Shown one piece after another: positions 1 through 8,257 of a stretch of DNA of 64,000 nucleotides. The notes under the pieces are model-generated. The model saw only the letters and a program-made list of their open reading frames with translations, was not told the origin of the DNA and did no database searches. How positions within the stretch are numbered: position 1 is the stretch's first letter; each line of letters opens with the position of its first letter. The position numbers and the translations under genes are program-made. Source of the DNA: an uncultured Lachnospiraceae bacterium (GTDB taxonomy: Bacteria > Bacillota > Clostridia > Lachnospirales > Lachnospiraceae); assembly GCA_902798585.1 (NCBI GenBank), contig CADBXF010000001.1, positions 62,001 through 126,000 of the forward strand, given 5' to 3'.

Positions 1-87
1 CATGAATTCAATCCCCTTCTGTGTGAGGTGCGCCTTCACCTCCTGCATCAACTCAAATCCGCCGTGATCACATCCTAAAGCTATCAT
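1..87 (-). CDS. rpiB: Ribose-5-phosphate isomerase B, N-terminal fragment
   Basis: Only the first 29 codons are inside the window; the gene runs off the left edge. The N-terminus begins MIALGCDHGGFEL, which matches the RpiB/LacA family start, where the Asp-His after the first strand belongs to the sugar-phosphate binding site. RpiB interconverts ribose 5-phosphate and ribulose 5-phosphate in the non-oxidative pentose phosphate pathway. Its start codon lies inside the last 20 bases of the upstream phosphatase gene, so translation is probably coupled. The order tsaC - phosphatase - rpiB is the same as ywlC-ywlE-ywlF in Bacillus subtilis, which supports the call. Confidence 0.85.
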   Translation of the reverse strand, partial: MIALGCDHGGFELMQEVKAHLTQKGIEFM

Positions 88-598
88 CTTTCTTCTGTTC
101 CTCCATGATTTCTTTCTCAAACAACTGACTGCTGTCCATTTCGTGGCTGTCCGTGAGCAACCGCTGCAGATACGGAATCGCCTTCTGAACCATGCGGTCG
201 ATATCCTCATAGCATTGCTCGTAATCGGCCGTGCCGCCCCCGTAGGGATCGTGCACATCCGCCGTCTCATCCGCGAGCTCCGCGAGCGTTCTCGCGTCCG
301 CATACGGAAAACGGGAGAGGAAGCGCCTGCGGTCTTCCTCCTTCAGCGCCACCACCAGCGTACTGTCGGTGATGTCGCCGTTTCGTATCTCAAGGCAGGT
401 CGTGCGCACCGGCTCGATGCCGTGCTCCGCCAAAACCGCCTCCGCCTTCGGGTTGCAGGGAACCTCGAAGAGCACCGTAAACCCGCGGGAAGCCACATAC
501 AGAGGCTCACCCTCGTATCGGCTGATAAACACATTTTCCGCGATAATCGACAGACAGGAGTTGTCTCTGCATACAAATACAATCCGGTCGTATCTCAT
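68..598 (-). CDS. Low-molecular-weight protein-tyrosine-phosphatase-like protein, catalytic Arg replaced
   Basis: 176 residues; the family is usually about 150. The N-terminus MRYDRIVFVCRDNSCLS has the beta-strand plus P-loop of LMW phosphatases, and the general-acid loop is present near residues 114-119 (HDPYGG). The family signature is C-x5-R-(S/T). Here residue 16, where Arg is required to bind phosphate, is Leu (codon at 551-553), while the nucleophile Cys10 and the following Ser17 remain. By position between tsaC and rpiB it corresponds to YwlE of Bacillus, a protein-arginine phosphatase. The C-terminal 25 residues are charged and overlap rpiB. Either the enzyme is catalytically dead or has been repurposed, or there is a base error at that codon. 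The family assignment is firm; activity is doubtful. Confidence 0.85.
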   Translation of the reverse strand: MRYDRIVFVCRDNSCLSIIAENVFISRYEGEPLYVASRGFTVLFEVPCNPKAEAVLAEHGIEPVRTTCLEIRNGDITDSTLVVALKEEDRRRFLSRFPYADARTLAELADETADVHDPYGGGTADYEQCYEDIDRMVQKAIPYLQRLLTDSHEMDSSQLFEKEIMEEQKKDDSFRM

Positions 599-616
599 CC
601 CTTGCTCCTTCCGCTT

Positions 617-1672
617 TCAAACCCTGACGATGCGATAGCCCGCCGCCTTCATCAAACGATTCATCACCGCCTGACCGACGCCGTCCTCGGGAAAGCATTC
701 GCCGAAAATGTACTCCGCCCCCATGCGGTCGAACTCCCGAAGCGTCTCAAACAGGTGCGCCGCCACGGTCTCCTCGCAATCGCGGTCGCCCACGCATCTC
801 ACCGTGAGCCCGCGGTAGCAATCCTTCGTCTCCTCGGAAGCCAGCACGGCCACGCGCGCTCCCTCCGCAAGCTTGGCCTCGGCCTCCGCCTGAATGCGCG
901 CCGTGACTGCCGCAAGGTCTCCCTCGAAAATGGTCAGCTCGCCCTTCGGCGCATAGTGGCGATACCGCATTCCCGGCGCCTTCGCGACAATCGTGTCATC
1001 GCGAACCCGCTTGAGGATTGCAGGGTCGTATTGCACATCGGGAAGAACCTCCCGAAGCTGCTCTATCGTGATATAGCCCGGGCGAAGCACCATCGGCGTC
1101 TCCCCCGTCAGATCGACAATCGTGGACTCCAGCCCGATCGGCACGCTCCCTCCGTCGAGAATCATAGGAATGCGTCCGTTTAAGTCCTCGTACACATGCT
1201 CCGCGCGCGTCGGGCTCGGCCTTCCGCTCGCGTTGGCGGACGGCGCCGCGATGAAGACACCGCTCTCGCGGATAAGCATCGCCGCAACAGGATCGCTCGG
1301 CATGCGGATTGCAACCGTCGCAAGTCCTCCCGTCGTCGCATCCGGAACAATCGGCTTCTTTTTGAGAATCATCGTCATCGGCCCCGGCCAGAACCGCTCT
1401 GCCAAAAGCCATGCGGCATCCGGAATCTCGCTTGCAAGCTTCGGCAGCGCACCGGTATCCGCGATATGGACAATCAGCGGATTGTCCGACGGACGCCCCT
1501 TCGCCGCGTAAATTTTGCGTGCCGCGTCGGGCATGAGCGCGTCCCCGCCGAGCCCGTACACGGTCTCCGTGGGAAATGCCACCAGCTCGCCGGCCCGCAG
1601 CAGCTCCGCCGCCTCCGCCACCGTTTCCTTTTGCAAATGCTCCCGATCTACGGGAATCACCCGCGTCTCCAT
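617..1672 (-). CDS. tsaC: Threonylcarbamoyl-AMP synthase, long Sua5 form
   Basis: 351 residues from the ATG at 1672, chosen because an AGGAA box sits just upstream and the product then starts METRVIPVD as in relatives; an earlier in-frame start would overlap the promoter. The YrdC domain (about residues 18-205) carries FPTETVYGLGGDA, the KxR-SxN nucleotide motif in KGRPSDNPL and APSANASGRPSPT. A Sua5 C-terminal domain follows (about 235-350, beginning after an APGMRYRHYAPKG motif). The enzyme makes threonylcarbamoyl-AMP from Thr, bicarbonate and ATP for the t6A37 modification of ANN-decoding tRNAs. It leads the operon with the phosphatase and rpiB; an 18-base gap separates it from the phosphatase. 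Confidence 0.95.
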   Translation of the reverse strand: METRVIPVDREHLQKETVAEAAELLRAGELVAFPTETVYGLGGDALMPDAARKIYAAKGRPSDNPLIVHIADTGALPKLASEIPDAAWLLAERFWPGPMTMILKKKPIVPDATTGGLATVAIRMPSDPVAAMLIRESGVFIAAPSANASGRPSPTRAEHVYEDLNGRIPMILDGGSVPIGLESTIVDLTGETPMVLRPGYITIEQLREVLPDVQYDPAILKRVRDDTIVAKAPGMRYRHYAPKGELTIFEGDLAAVTARIQAEAEAKLAEGARVAVLASEETKDCYRGLTVRCVGDRDCEETVAAHLFETLREFDRMGAEYIFGECFPEDGVGQAVMNRLMKAAGYRIVRV

Positions 1673-1718
1673 CGTTTCCTCATTCCTTTCTCCCCGGGCA
1701 AAACCTTCCTCATCTGCT

Positions 1719-1747
1719 ATTATATGCCCCTTCCCGTCAATAGTCAA
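1719..1747 (-). promoter_or_regulatory. Sigma-A type promoter for tsaC operon
   Basis: On the minus strand TTGACT (1742-1747) and TATAAT (1719-1724) are separated by 17 bases. A second TTGAC inside the spacer is too close to the -10 to be used. Confidence 0.8.
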
Positions 1748-1761
1748 ATAAAAGCGACGGC

Positions 1762-1793
1762 AAAAAACCGGCGGAGTATTTCTCCGCCGGTTT
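1762..1793 (-). terminator. Rho-independent terminator after the ABC permease
   Basis: Arms CCGGCGGAG (1768-1776) and CTCCGCCGG (1782-1790) pair perfectly around a 5-base loop. On the minus strand the hairpin is followed by a run of six T, ending transcription of the ytrA-type operon. Confidence 0.9.
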
Positions 1794-1844
1794 GATCCCT
1801 CTTTCGTTCCGTCTCCGGGAACGAATTTCTCTGTTTTTCTCCTG

Positions 1845-3470
1845 CTAACGAACTATCGTTTCGATTACGCTGAAGCTGCTCTTCAATCCGAAGCTGTCGA
1901 GCGCGCTCTCTATCTCACTCATCATAACATCGAATTCGTTCCCCTCCAGAAGAGCCTCCTGCGTCAATCGATACACATCCTCGACGCTGCCGGAGCTCTC
2001 ATGCCGGTTATACCCCCCTGCATCGGCCGTGAAGAACACCTGCCGGTTATCGGAATTTCCGCTGTTTTTATACTCCTCCTGCTTCAGATTTTTTCGGTAG
2101 CTTTCCACCCATCCCTCACCGTGCAAAAGCCTCCTGAAAAACTCATCCGCCGTGCGCTCCCGTCTGTCCATATACTTTTGAACAATTTCAAGCAGGGTTC
2201 TGGCCTCCGGATCCGTGAGGCTGCGCTCATAGCTCACGGTCCACATATATTCTCCATACATGCCGTATGCCTCCGGATGTACCCAGAGCAATGTAATGTT
2301 ATGCTCGTCCGCCGGCTTCTCGGGAAGCTTTTTTACGCCGCCGAAACCGCCGGTTTTAAAGGCAGCGAACGCAACCAGAAGGTAGATAACCGTAAAAATG
2401 ACAAACTGCGCAATCCAGCGCGGCATTTTCCGAAGAGCGAGCTGCCCCTTCTCGACCAGCAGATGGAGAAGCAGGAAAATCACGAGTCCGATTATGATTC
2501 CCCAGTATGCGGGAACCCGGAACAGACTTGCTCCGTATATAAACGCCAGGCATCCGAAAAATATACACTCATAGAACACACGGCTGATTACCGGTTTACC
2601 GGTATCACGGCCGTCGCGTCTGCGATACGGAAAGACGCAGAGCAGGAGTATTGTTACGGAAATCAGGCAGTTGAGCACAAGCAGCCAGTCGGACCACAGC
2701 TCCCATCCGCTCTCGTCGAACACAATCCACAAAAACGCCAGCGTCCAGCCGAACGGTGCATTGCCGATTCCGCTGCCCGCCGTTCTTCCGGTCCACAGAA
2801 ACTCAAGCTTGTTCCAGAAAATCATCGGCGCTGCGGAGAGTGCAATCACCGCAATCGCCACAAGTCCCTTCCGCCCGGAGATTGCCCCGCAGAAGGTGCT
2901 GAAAAGAACGGTTATCGCATCGATAAACAAAATCGTCGCAAGCACCGCCAGGAACAGTCTTCCGTTTATGAAGCTGTCGTATACAACCATGTCCTCCCGG
3001 CTTGCGGCAAGCGCACACCGCAGCTTTCCGACGGCACAGGCGGCACCGGTCCATACAATCACCGGAAGAATGTGGATGTAGAAAAGCGCCGTCAATTTTG
3101 AAAAATATCTTGCGGTTCCGCTCATGGGAAGCGAGAGCATCATGTCGCTGTGCGGAAGGCTCTCCGTGTCGCGGAACACCTCCGACGCGGCAATGCACCC
3201 GATGAGTGCACCGATTAAAAGCACCGCAGCTCCCACTGCCGAGGGCTCAAACCACCGCTCCTGAAAGCTGACAAAATACATCTTCGCCGCTGCCGATCCG
3301 GAATCCGAAGTCAATGCGTAGCTGAAATCGCTGACCCTGTCCGACAGACTGCTGAATACCGCATACGAAACCGCTCCGATTCCGAGCACGATGTTGACCA
3401 GCCAGAACAGGGAAGCGTGCAGCCGCACCTCGCCGAGCGCCAGCCGGTGTATTTTCTTAATCTGTTTCAT
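1845..3470 (-). CDS. ABC-2 type transporter permease (YtrA-linked)
   Basis: 541 residues from the ATG at 3470, which has a GGGGG-type ribosome site in front. The frame is open further upstream, but that would extend deeper into the ATPase gene. Several hydrophobic segments are visible: near the N-terminus (VNIVLGIGAVSYAVF), around 85-105, 140-165, 180-225, 250-290 and 305-390, followed by a long soluble C-terminal part of about 150 residues rich in charged groups. It is the membrane partner of the ATPase immediately upstream, with a 14-base overlap. YtrA-type operons are usually exporters induced by cell-wall-active peptides or antibiotics in Firmicutes; the substrate here cannot be told. The long hydrophilic tail is unusual compared with short ABC-2 permeases. 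Confidence 0.8.
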   Translation of the reverse strand: MKQIKKIHRLALGEVRLHASLFWLVNIVLGIGAVSYAVFSSLSDRVSDFSYALTSDSGSAAAKMYFVSFQERWFEPSAVGAAVLLIGALIGCIAASEVFRDTESLPHSDMMLSLPMSGTARYFSKLTALFYIHILPVIVWTGAACAVGKLRCALAASREDMVVYDSFINGRLFLAVLATILFIDAITVLFSTFCGAISGRKGLVAIAVIALSAAPMIFWNKLEFLWTGRTAGSGIGNAPFGWTLAFLWIVFDESGWELWSDWLLVLNCLISVTILLLCVFPYRRRDGRDTGKPVISRVFYECIFFGCLAFIYGASLFRVPAYWGIIIGLVIFLLLHLLVEKGQLALRKMPRWIAQFVIFTVIYLLVAFAAFKTGGFGGVKKLPEKPADEHNITLLWVHPEAYGMYGEYMWTVSYERSLTDPEARTLLEIVQKYMDRRERTADEFFRRLLHGEGWVESYRKNLKQEEYKNSGNSDNRQVFFTADAGGYNRHESSGSVEDVYRLTQEALLEGNEFDVMMSEIESALDSFGLKSSFSVIETIVR

Positions 3471-4422
3471 CTCCGTACCCCCTTGCTTTGAGCTCATACA
3501 CGAACACTTCCTCGAGCGTCAGCGGAATCTGCTCCGCGAGATCCGATGACACCTGCCCGATTTTCTCCGAGACAGTGTCGGAATCCCCCCGGAGAATCGC
3601 CTGCGCGATGCTTCCGAGCAAAGTGTATTGCAGCACCTCCAGGCCGGTTTGTTCAATCTCCTCCCGGGTGACCGGAGATTCCTTGCGAACAAACTGCACC
3701 TTGCAGAGCCCGCCCCGAATCTCGTCAATCTCGCCGGAGAAGACAATCTTTCCCTTGTGAATCAGCACGGCGCGGTCGCAATACTCGCTGATCTCCGTCA
3801 CATTATGAGAGGAAATCAGCACGGTCGTTCCGCGGTCGAGCACCGCATCCGTGATCATGTTTTTGACCAGCTTGCGCATCGCCGGATCCAGCCCGTCAAA
3901 CGCCTCGTCAATCAGCAGGTACTTCGTGCCGGAAGAAAGCCCGAGCGCCACAATCGCCTGTCTCTTCATCCCCTTGGAAAATGTCGAAAGCCTGCGGTTT
4001 ACCGGCAGTCCGAGTTGCTCCGTGAGCCTGTCGAACATCTCGACGGAAAATCCTTCGTAGTAGCAGCTGTAATAATTTGCGAGCTCTTTGGGTGTATACT
4101 CCGTAAACTGAACGGTCTCATCGTTCACGAAGAAAACCTTCTCCTTGGCCTTCTCATTGTCCCAGACCTTCTCGCCGTCAATCATTACGCTTCCGTCGTC
4201 CGGGCGATACACGCCGCAAATCAGGCGAAGCAATGTCGATTTTCCGGCGCCGTTGGAACCGAGAATACCGTAAACGCATCCCTCCGGTATCGAAAGCGAC
4301 ACGCCGTCAAGCGCGAACATATCCCCCGTACCGGACTCCGCAGCGGGATTCGCCGCCCCGTCCTTCTTCGTCCTGCGCCGTATGGTTTCAAATCCGATTG
4401 ACACATTCGAAATCTCAATCAT
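3457..4422 (-). CDS. ABC transporter ATP-binding protein (YtrB-like)
   Basis: 321 residues. Walker A GSNGAGKST (near 54-62), a signature-like FSKGMKRQ in place of LSGGQ, Walker B LLIDEAFDGLDP and the switch His in SSHNV are all present. The first 40 residues carry an insertion between the first strand and the core compared with usual exporters (MIEISNVSIGFET, then a charged stretch). The FSKGMKRQ signature is typical of the YtrB/EcsA/BcrA type of drug or peptide exporters. Its start overlaps the regulator stop by four bases (ATGA) and its end overlaps the permease start, so the three genes are translationally coupled. Confidence 0.92.
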   Translation of the reverse strand: MIEISNVSIGFETIRRRTKKDGAANPAAESGTGDMFALDGVSLSIPEGCVYGILGSNGAGKSTLLRLICGVYRPDDGSVMIDGEKVWDNEKAKEKVFFVNDETVQFTEYTPKELANYYSCYYEGFSVEMFDRLTEQLGLPVNRRLSTFSKGMKRQAIVALGLSSGTKYLLIDEAFDGLDPAMRKLVKNMITDAVLDRGTTVLISSHNVTEISEYCDRAVLIHKGKIVFSGEIDEIRGGLCKVQFVRKESPVTREEIEQTGLEVLQYTLLGSIAQAILRGDSDTVSEKIGQVSSDLAEQIPLTLEEVFVYELKARGYGDETD

Positions 4423-4808
4423 TTCCCGTCACCTCCTGGTTGACCGTGTTTTTCTTTCTCGCCGTATACCCGCGACAGAATTCCGCGGAGCATCTCCTCG
4501 CTCACTCCGGCTTTCTTCGCCTCGCGCGTCTTCTGCTCAAACTCCTCGAGAAATCTTCGGTCGGCCCGATCCTTCTGCTTTGCGACAAAGCACCCGACTC
4601 CGGCGACGGAATAGATGACTCCGTCCCGCTCCAGCGCGCCGTACGCCTTGGCCACCGTGTTCGGGTTGATTCCGAGCTCCTTCGCAAGCGCCCGCGCCGC
4701 AGGCAGACGATCGTTTTCCTGCAAAACCCCCTTGGCTATCTCCCCGCAGATTCCGCGGCACAGCTGCTCGTAAATCGGCAGCCGCCCTGTGACATCCAAT
4801 GTTATCAC
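4419..4808 (-). CDS. GntR-family transcriptional regulator, YtrA subfamily
   Basis: 129 residues from a GTG at 4808 with a strong GGAGGAG ribosome site; an upstream ATG at 4886 has no such site and would place the operator inside the gene. The wHTH spans about 10-75 (LPIYEQLCRGICGEI ... LGINPNTVAKAYGALERDGVI), followed by a short C-terminal helical part, the compact size typical of the YtrA subgroup. It is expected to repress its own operon by binding the palindrome at 4871-4893 and to be relieved by an envelope-stress ligand. The binding site and the operon structure are directly visible; the inducer is unknown. Confidence 0.92.
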   Translation of the reverse strand: MITLDVTGRLPIYEQLCRGICGEIAKGVLQENDRLPAARALAKELGINPNTVAKAYGALERDGVIYSVAGVGCFVAKQKDRADRRFLEEFEQKTREAKKAGVSEEMLRGILSRVYGEKEKHGQPGGDGK

Positions 4809-4870
4809 GCCAACTCCTCCTTTCCTTCCGTGTCTTTCCCCACAAAAGCTGTGTTTTCCGTTATGTCTGC

Positions 4871-4893
4871 GTGTACTATGCTGCATAGTACAC
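4871..4893. promoter_or_regulatory. Palindromic operator for the YtrA-type repressor
   Basis: GTGTACTATG and CATAGTACAC form a perfect 10-base inverted repeat with a 3-base centre. It starts five bases downstream of the -10 box, so a bound dimer would cover the transcription start. YtrA-subfamily operators are of this kind, with TGTACTA-like half sites. Confidence 0.88.
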
Positions 4894-4897
4894 TTGT

Positions 4898-4926
4898 ATA
4901 ATACACCGCACCCTGTCCGCTGTCAA
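4898..4926 (-). promoter_or_regulatory. Promoter of the ytrA-type operon
   Basis: TTGACA (4921-4926) and TATTAT (4898-4903) with exactly 17 bases between them on the minus strand, followed by the operator. Confidence 0.88.
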
Positions 4927-4946
4927 CAGGAATTTTTCGAAAAAAC

Positions 4947-4981
4947 AAAAAAGCAGAAAATCCCGTGCCGGGGTTTCCTGC
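4947..4981 (-). terminator. Terminator after the small exported protein gene
   Basis: On the minus strand GCAG...CTGC closes an imperfect GC-rich stem with a CCCG-gca-CGGG tip, followed by six T. Confidence 0.7.
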
Positions 4982-5042
4982 CCTTCTGTCGGTATTCGTT
5001 TTATTGGGGGGTTCTTCGAAGACCGCGACTAAGTCGTTCCTC

Positions 5043-5429
5043 TCACATCTGTTCCTCGCGCGGATGCACCTTCCGATAGCGGATGATAAATGCAAATTCG
5101 CCTGCGGCGACAAGCAGCGCCACCACAATCGCCATCGGATGGAAGGTTCCGCTTCCGGGGAGCATAGCACCCGCGACTTCCGCGGATGCTGCAGGCAGAT
5201 CGATAAGCGCCTGTGCGCTTCCCTCGCTCTCCTGCGCGCGGCTTCCGGTCACCGCTTCATAGTCAACCGTCACGCCCGCATCCTTCGGTCCGACCGGATC
5301 GATTGTCACGGTCGGGCACTCACATCCGCGGGCCGGCGCTGCCTGCGCCGTAGCTGCGCCGATTGCCGCCAGACCGACAATTCCGAGAAGCGCCGCTATC
5401 ATTCCCGCGATTTTTCTTCGTGTTCTCAT
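5043..5429 (-). CDS. Small exported protein with C-terminal LPxxG-like anchor
   Basis: 128 residues from the ATG at 5429, preceded by GGAGAG. Residues 1-32 form a signal peptide: basic MRTRRK, a hydrophobic core of Ala/Ile/Leu, and an AQAAPA cleavage region. The mature part is only about 60 residues, with a Cys pair (GCECP) and no known domain. The C-terminus reads LPGSGTFHP, then about 20 hydrophobic residues, then RYRK. This is the layout of a cell-wall sorting signal with LPGSG in place of LPxTG. It could be a sortase substrate, or simply a single-pass surface protein. No sortase gene lies in the window, and no other function is apparent. Confidence 0.65.
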   Translation of the reverse strand: MRTRRKIAGMIAALLGIVGLAAIGAATAQAAPARGCECPTVTIDPVGPKDAGVTVDYEAVTGSRAQESEGSAQALIDLPAASAEVAGAMLPGSGTFHPMAIVVALLVAAGEFAFIIRYRKVHPREEQM

Positions 5430-5524
5430 CTCTCCGATTCCTTCTCTCGCTCCCGCTGCGCTCGCACGCGCAACGCACATTTCCCTGTGAATGGTTATCC
5501 TCGCGCAGAGGCGATCGCGATCCG

Positions 5525-5565
5525 AAAAAAAGACCTACAGCGGACAGGATCGCCATCTGTAGGTC
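5525..5565 (-). terminator. Terminator after the response regulator
   Basis: GACCTACAG and CTGTAGGTC (5532-5540 and 5557-5565) pair perfectly; on the minus strand seven T follow. Confidence 0.9.
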
Positions 5566-5649
5566 AGTATACATTAAAATTCACACATTTTTCATTTTCT
5601 TGCAAAACTGTAAGCGCTCTTTTTTGTCGGCGGTTTCTCACGGAAAATC

Positions 5650-6321
5650 TCAGATTCGTTCGAGCAGATAGCCTTCCGTGCCGTTTGCAACCGCCGCAAT
5701 CGTCGCCCCTGCCGCCTCGAGTTTTTTGTTCAGGCGGGAGATTGTCGTGTACAAGGCGTTGCTCCCGATCTCCGCGGTGGCGTTCCACACGCTGCTGCAG
5801 AGCTTCTCCTTCGTCACCGGCCGTGCCCCGTGCGTCGCGAGCATCAACAGCACGGAAAATTCCTTCTTGGTCAGCAGAAGATCCGTGCCGCGGTAGGTCG
5901 CAATCAGCGAGACGGTATCGAGTTTGACCTCCTCGCAGGTTACAAAGCGGGTCTGCTGGTTTGCGTTGCGAAGCCGCGCCTCCACATGTGCAAGAAGCAC
6001 TCCGAGGTCGTAGGGCTTCGTCATATAGTCGTCGCCGCCCTCGCGAAGAGCGCGGATAATCTGCTCATTTTCCCCGAGCGCCGAGAGAAAGAGGATCGGA
6101 ACATCGTAGGCATCCTTGATTTTTCGGCACAAAGTAAACCCGTCGCTGTCCGGAAGCATGATGTCCAGGACAATCAAATCCACATGGTGCGCTGCGAGCT
6201 GCTCCATACACTGCTTCCCGTCGTACGCCTGAAGCACCTCATAGTCCTCCATCATCAGCGCTTCGTGGTTAATCTCCATGATGTGCGGGTTGTCCTCCAC
6301 TAAAAGGACAGTGTAACTCAT
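5650..6321 (-). CDS. OmpR-family response regulator
   Basis: 223 residues. The receiver domain (1-115) has the acidic pair in LVEDN, the phospho-acceptor in LIVLDIMLPDSDG near residue 53, Ser/Thr in FLSAL and Lys in MTKPY. A C-terminal winged helix (about 125-223) has the OmpR/PhoB pattern LLTKKEFSVLLML and ends in the wing GTEGYLLERI. It lies one base downstream of the sensor kinase stop, so the pair is cotranscribed. Target genes are not evident; no obvious direct-repeat box was found in the kinase leader. Confidence 0.95.
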   Translation of the reverse strand: MSYTVLLVEDNPHIMEINHEALMMEDYEVLQAYDGKQCMEQLAAHHVDLIVLDIMLPDSDGFTLCRKIKDAYDVPILFLSALGENEQIIRALREGGDDYMTKPYDLGVLLAHVEARLRNANQQTRFVTCEEVKLDTVSLIATYRGTDLLLTKKEFSVLLMLATHGARPVTKEKLCSSVWNATAEIGSNALYTTISRLNKKLEAAGATIAAVANGTEGYLLERI

Positions 6322-6322
6322 A

Positions 6323-8257
6323 CTATTTCTCCTTCGGTACGGTAAAAGTAAATGTCGTCCCCTGCGGCCCCGTGGATGTCAGCTCCAGCTCGCCGCCGTG
6401 CATGCGGATTGTGTCCATACAGATGGCAAGCCCGAGACCGTTGCCGCCGTCCGCGGAATATCCTCGCTCGAAGATGTGCCCTGCGGCCTCCTCTCCGATT
6501 CCCGTGCCCGTGTCGCACACGGTAAATACCGCAACTCCGTCGCCGTCCTTCACCCCGACCGAAATCTCCCCGTTCTCGGTATGACGGCTCGCGTTGACAA
6601 TCATATTAATCAAAACCTGCAAAAGAAGCTCGAAGTTTCCGTGCAGCATCGCCTCCGTCTCGCAGGCGGTCTTCAGGCGATTGCCCTTCTTCTCGCACAC
6701 CGGCTCCGCAATCAGCTCCGCATTATGCAGCAGCTCCTTCGGGTCGACCATATGAAGCTCGGCTTCGTTGGCCTCGCCGTAGGTATACGCCATCAGGTTG
6801 GCAACCATCGCGCCGAGGCGGTCCGCCTCCGAGCGAATCGTGTGCAGTCGCTCCGGTGTCTGCGGCGACAGCCGTCCCTTCTCAATCTGCATCTCCGTCA
6901 GCTGCGCATAGCCCGAGATTACCGAGAGCGGCGTGCGAAGCTCGTGTGCCACCGTCTGCAGGAAATCGCGGTTCATCGTGTTGATCTGGCCGAGCACGAC
7001 ATTTTTGCGCTGCTCCTCCGCGAGGAGGTTTATTTTCCGTTGAATCTTGCGGCTTGCCAGAATCGACAGCACGAGGATACAAATCAGCAGGCCGAAGGGC
7101 GTTGCGCCGAAATGGGCAATCAGGGAGCTGTCATTGGTATGGATGCCCTCGTAGAGCATCACGAAGAACAGCATCAGGATTATGCTGAAAATGAGCACAT
7201 CTGCGAAGCCCGGGCGCTCCTTTTTGACCGCATAGCGCACAAACAGCACAATCACGAGAATTGCCCACGCGATGCATATGTAGTAGCTGATATGGCAAAG
7301 TCCCACGAGCGACTCGGTCGGAAGCACATAATGCAGCGCCGCCAGCACCACGCAGATTGCGGCAAACACGCGCTCAAGCTTTTTGCCGATAACCTTCGGA
7401 AAATAAGCCGCCGGCAGGAACACCGCCATCGTCGGAATCATCGAAACCACCATGACAAAAGTCCGGTAATGGAGCACGAACGGAAAATCCGGCTGCAGCA
7501 GAAACTCCCGCACAAAGAAGGCGTTTCTGAACGCAATCAAGATACAGCAGGCCGCCAACACGCCGTATTCGCGGTTTTTCTGGCACGCTGCATACATCAG
7601 GAAATAAAATGCAAGGAACAGAAGCCCGCCGCCCGTAAACAGCGAGAAAATCGTCATTCCGCGCACATAGTTGTCAACCACCTCGGGCGTTCCGATGAAG
7701 GTTGCCTGGATAAAGCCGCCGTCATGGTGCATATAGTTGGCGTATTGATATATAATCTCGACCTCGCCGCTGTCTCCGATATAGAGCGGCAGCGTAAAAT
7801 AATGCCCGCCGTGCACCACCTCGTCCGGGTTGTCCGACACATTTCCGAAATTGCGCACTTCCCTGCCGTCCACAAAGATGCGCATGCTGTAGTCGATGGA
7901 ATAGCTGCAAAGGGAAATATAAGTGTTCGGCTCCCCCTGTATGCGCACGCGATAGGTTCCCTTGTGGTCGTCCCGAACCTCCGCCGAATCCTTCGGCGCC
8001 GGCTGATTCCCGTTACGAAAATCCTCCGGTCCGAACAGGTGCCCCGCATAGAAATCCCAGTTGTTTACAAGATGATAAATCTGCGTGTCAAGCGGAACGC
8101 CGTGGATGTCTACAACGCCGTCCTCCGCCCGGACCTCGGGCGTCGACTTGATAAACCTCCCGCTCACATAGACATAAAAAGCTCCGATGAAGGCAACTGC
8201 CAGCAAAGGGAGCACCATGTCCCGCAGAATTCCTTTCCACTTTTTAGGCTCCGTCAT
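6323..8257 (-). CDS. Sensor histidine kinase with 7TM (7TMR-DISM type) input region
   Basis: 644 residues. An N-terminal membrane anchor (about 14-33) is followed by an extracytoplasmic beta-rich domain of about 170 residues (containing FVDGREVRNFGN) and then about seven hydrophobic helices between 205 and 410. This is the layout of 7TMR-DISM receptors, whose outer domain probably binds carbohydrate or a related ligand. The HisKA dimerisation helix has the phospho-His in VAHELRTPLS, and the HATPase domain shows the N box (IVNASRH), G1 (DTGTGIG) and G2 (GNGLGLAI). The gene has a long structured leader and shares its transcript with the response regulator. Confidence 0.92.
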   Translation of the reverse strand: MTEPKKWKGILRDMVLPLLAVAFIGAFYVYVSGRFIKSTPEVRAEDGVVDIHGVPLDTQIYHLVNNWDFYAGHLFGPEDFRNGNQPAPKDSAEVRDDHKGTYRVRIQGEPNTYISLCSYSIDYSMRIFVDGREVRNFGNVSDNPDEVVHGGHYFTLPLYIGDSGEVEIIYQYANYMHHDGGFIQATFIGTPEVVDNYVRGMTIFSLFTGGGLLFLAFYFLMYAACQKNREYGVLAACCILIAFRNAFFVREFLLQPDFPFVLHYRTFVMVVSMIPTMAVFLPAAYFPKVIGKKLERVFAAICVVLAALHYVLPTESLVGLCHISYYICIAWAILVIVLFVRYAVKKERPGFADVLIFSIILMLFFVMLYEGIHTNDSSLIAHFGATPFGLLICILVLSILASRKIQRKINLLAEEQRKNVVLGQINTMNRDFLQTVAHELRTPLSVISGYAQLTEMQIEKGRLSPQTPERLHTIRSEADRLGAMVANLMAYTYGEANEAELHMVDPKELLHNAELIAEPVCEKKGNRLKTACETEAMLHGNFELLLQVLINMIVNASRHTENGEISVGVKDGDGVAVFTVCDTGTGIGEEAAGHIFERGYSADGGNGLGLAICMDTIRMHGGELELTSTGPQGTTFTFTVPKEK

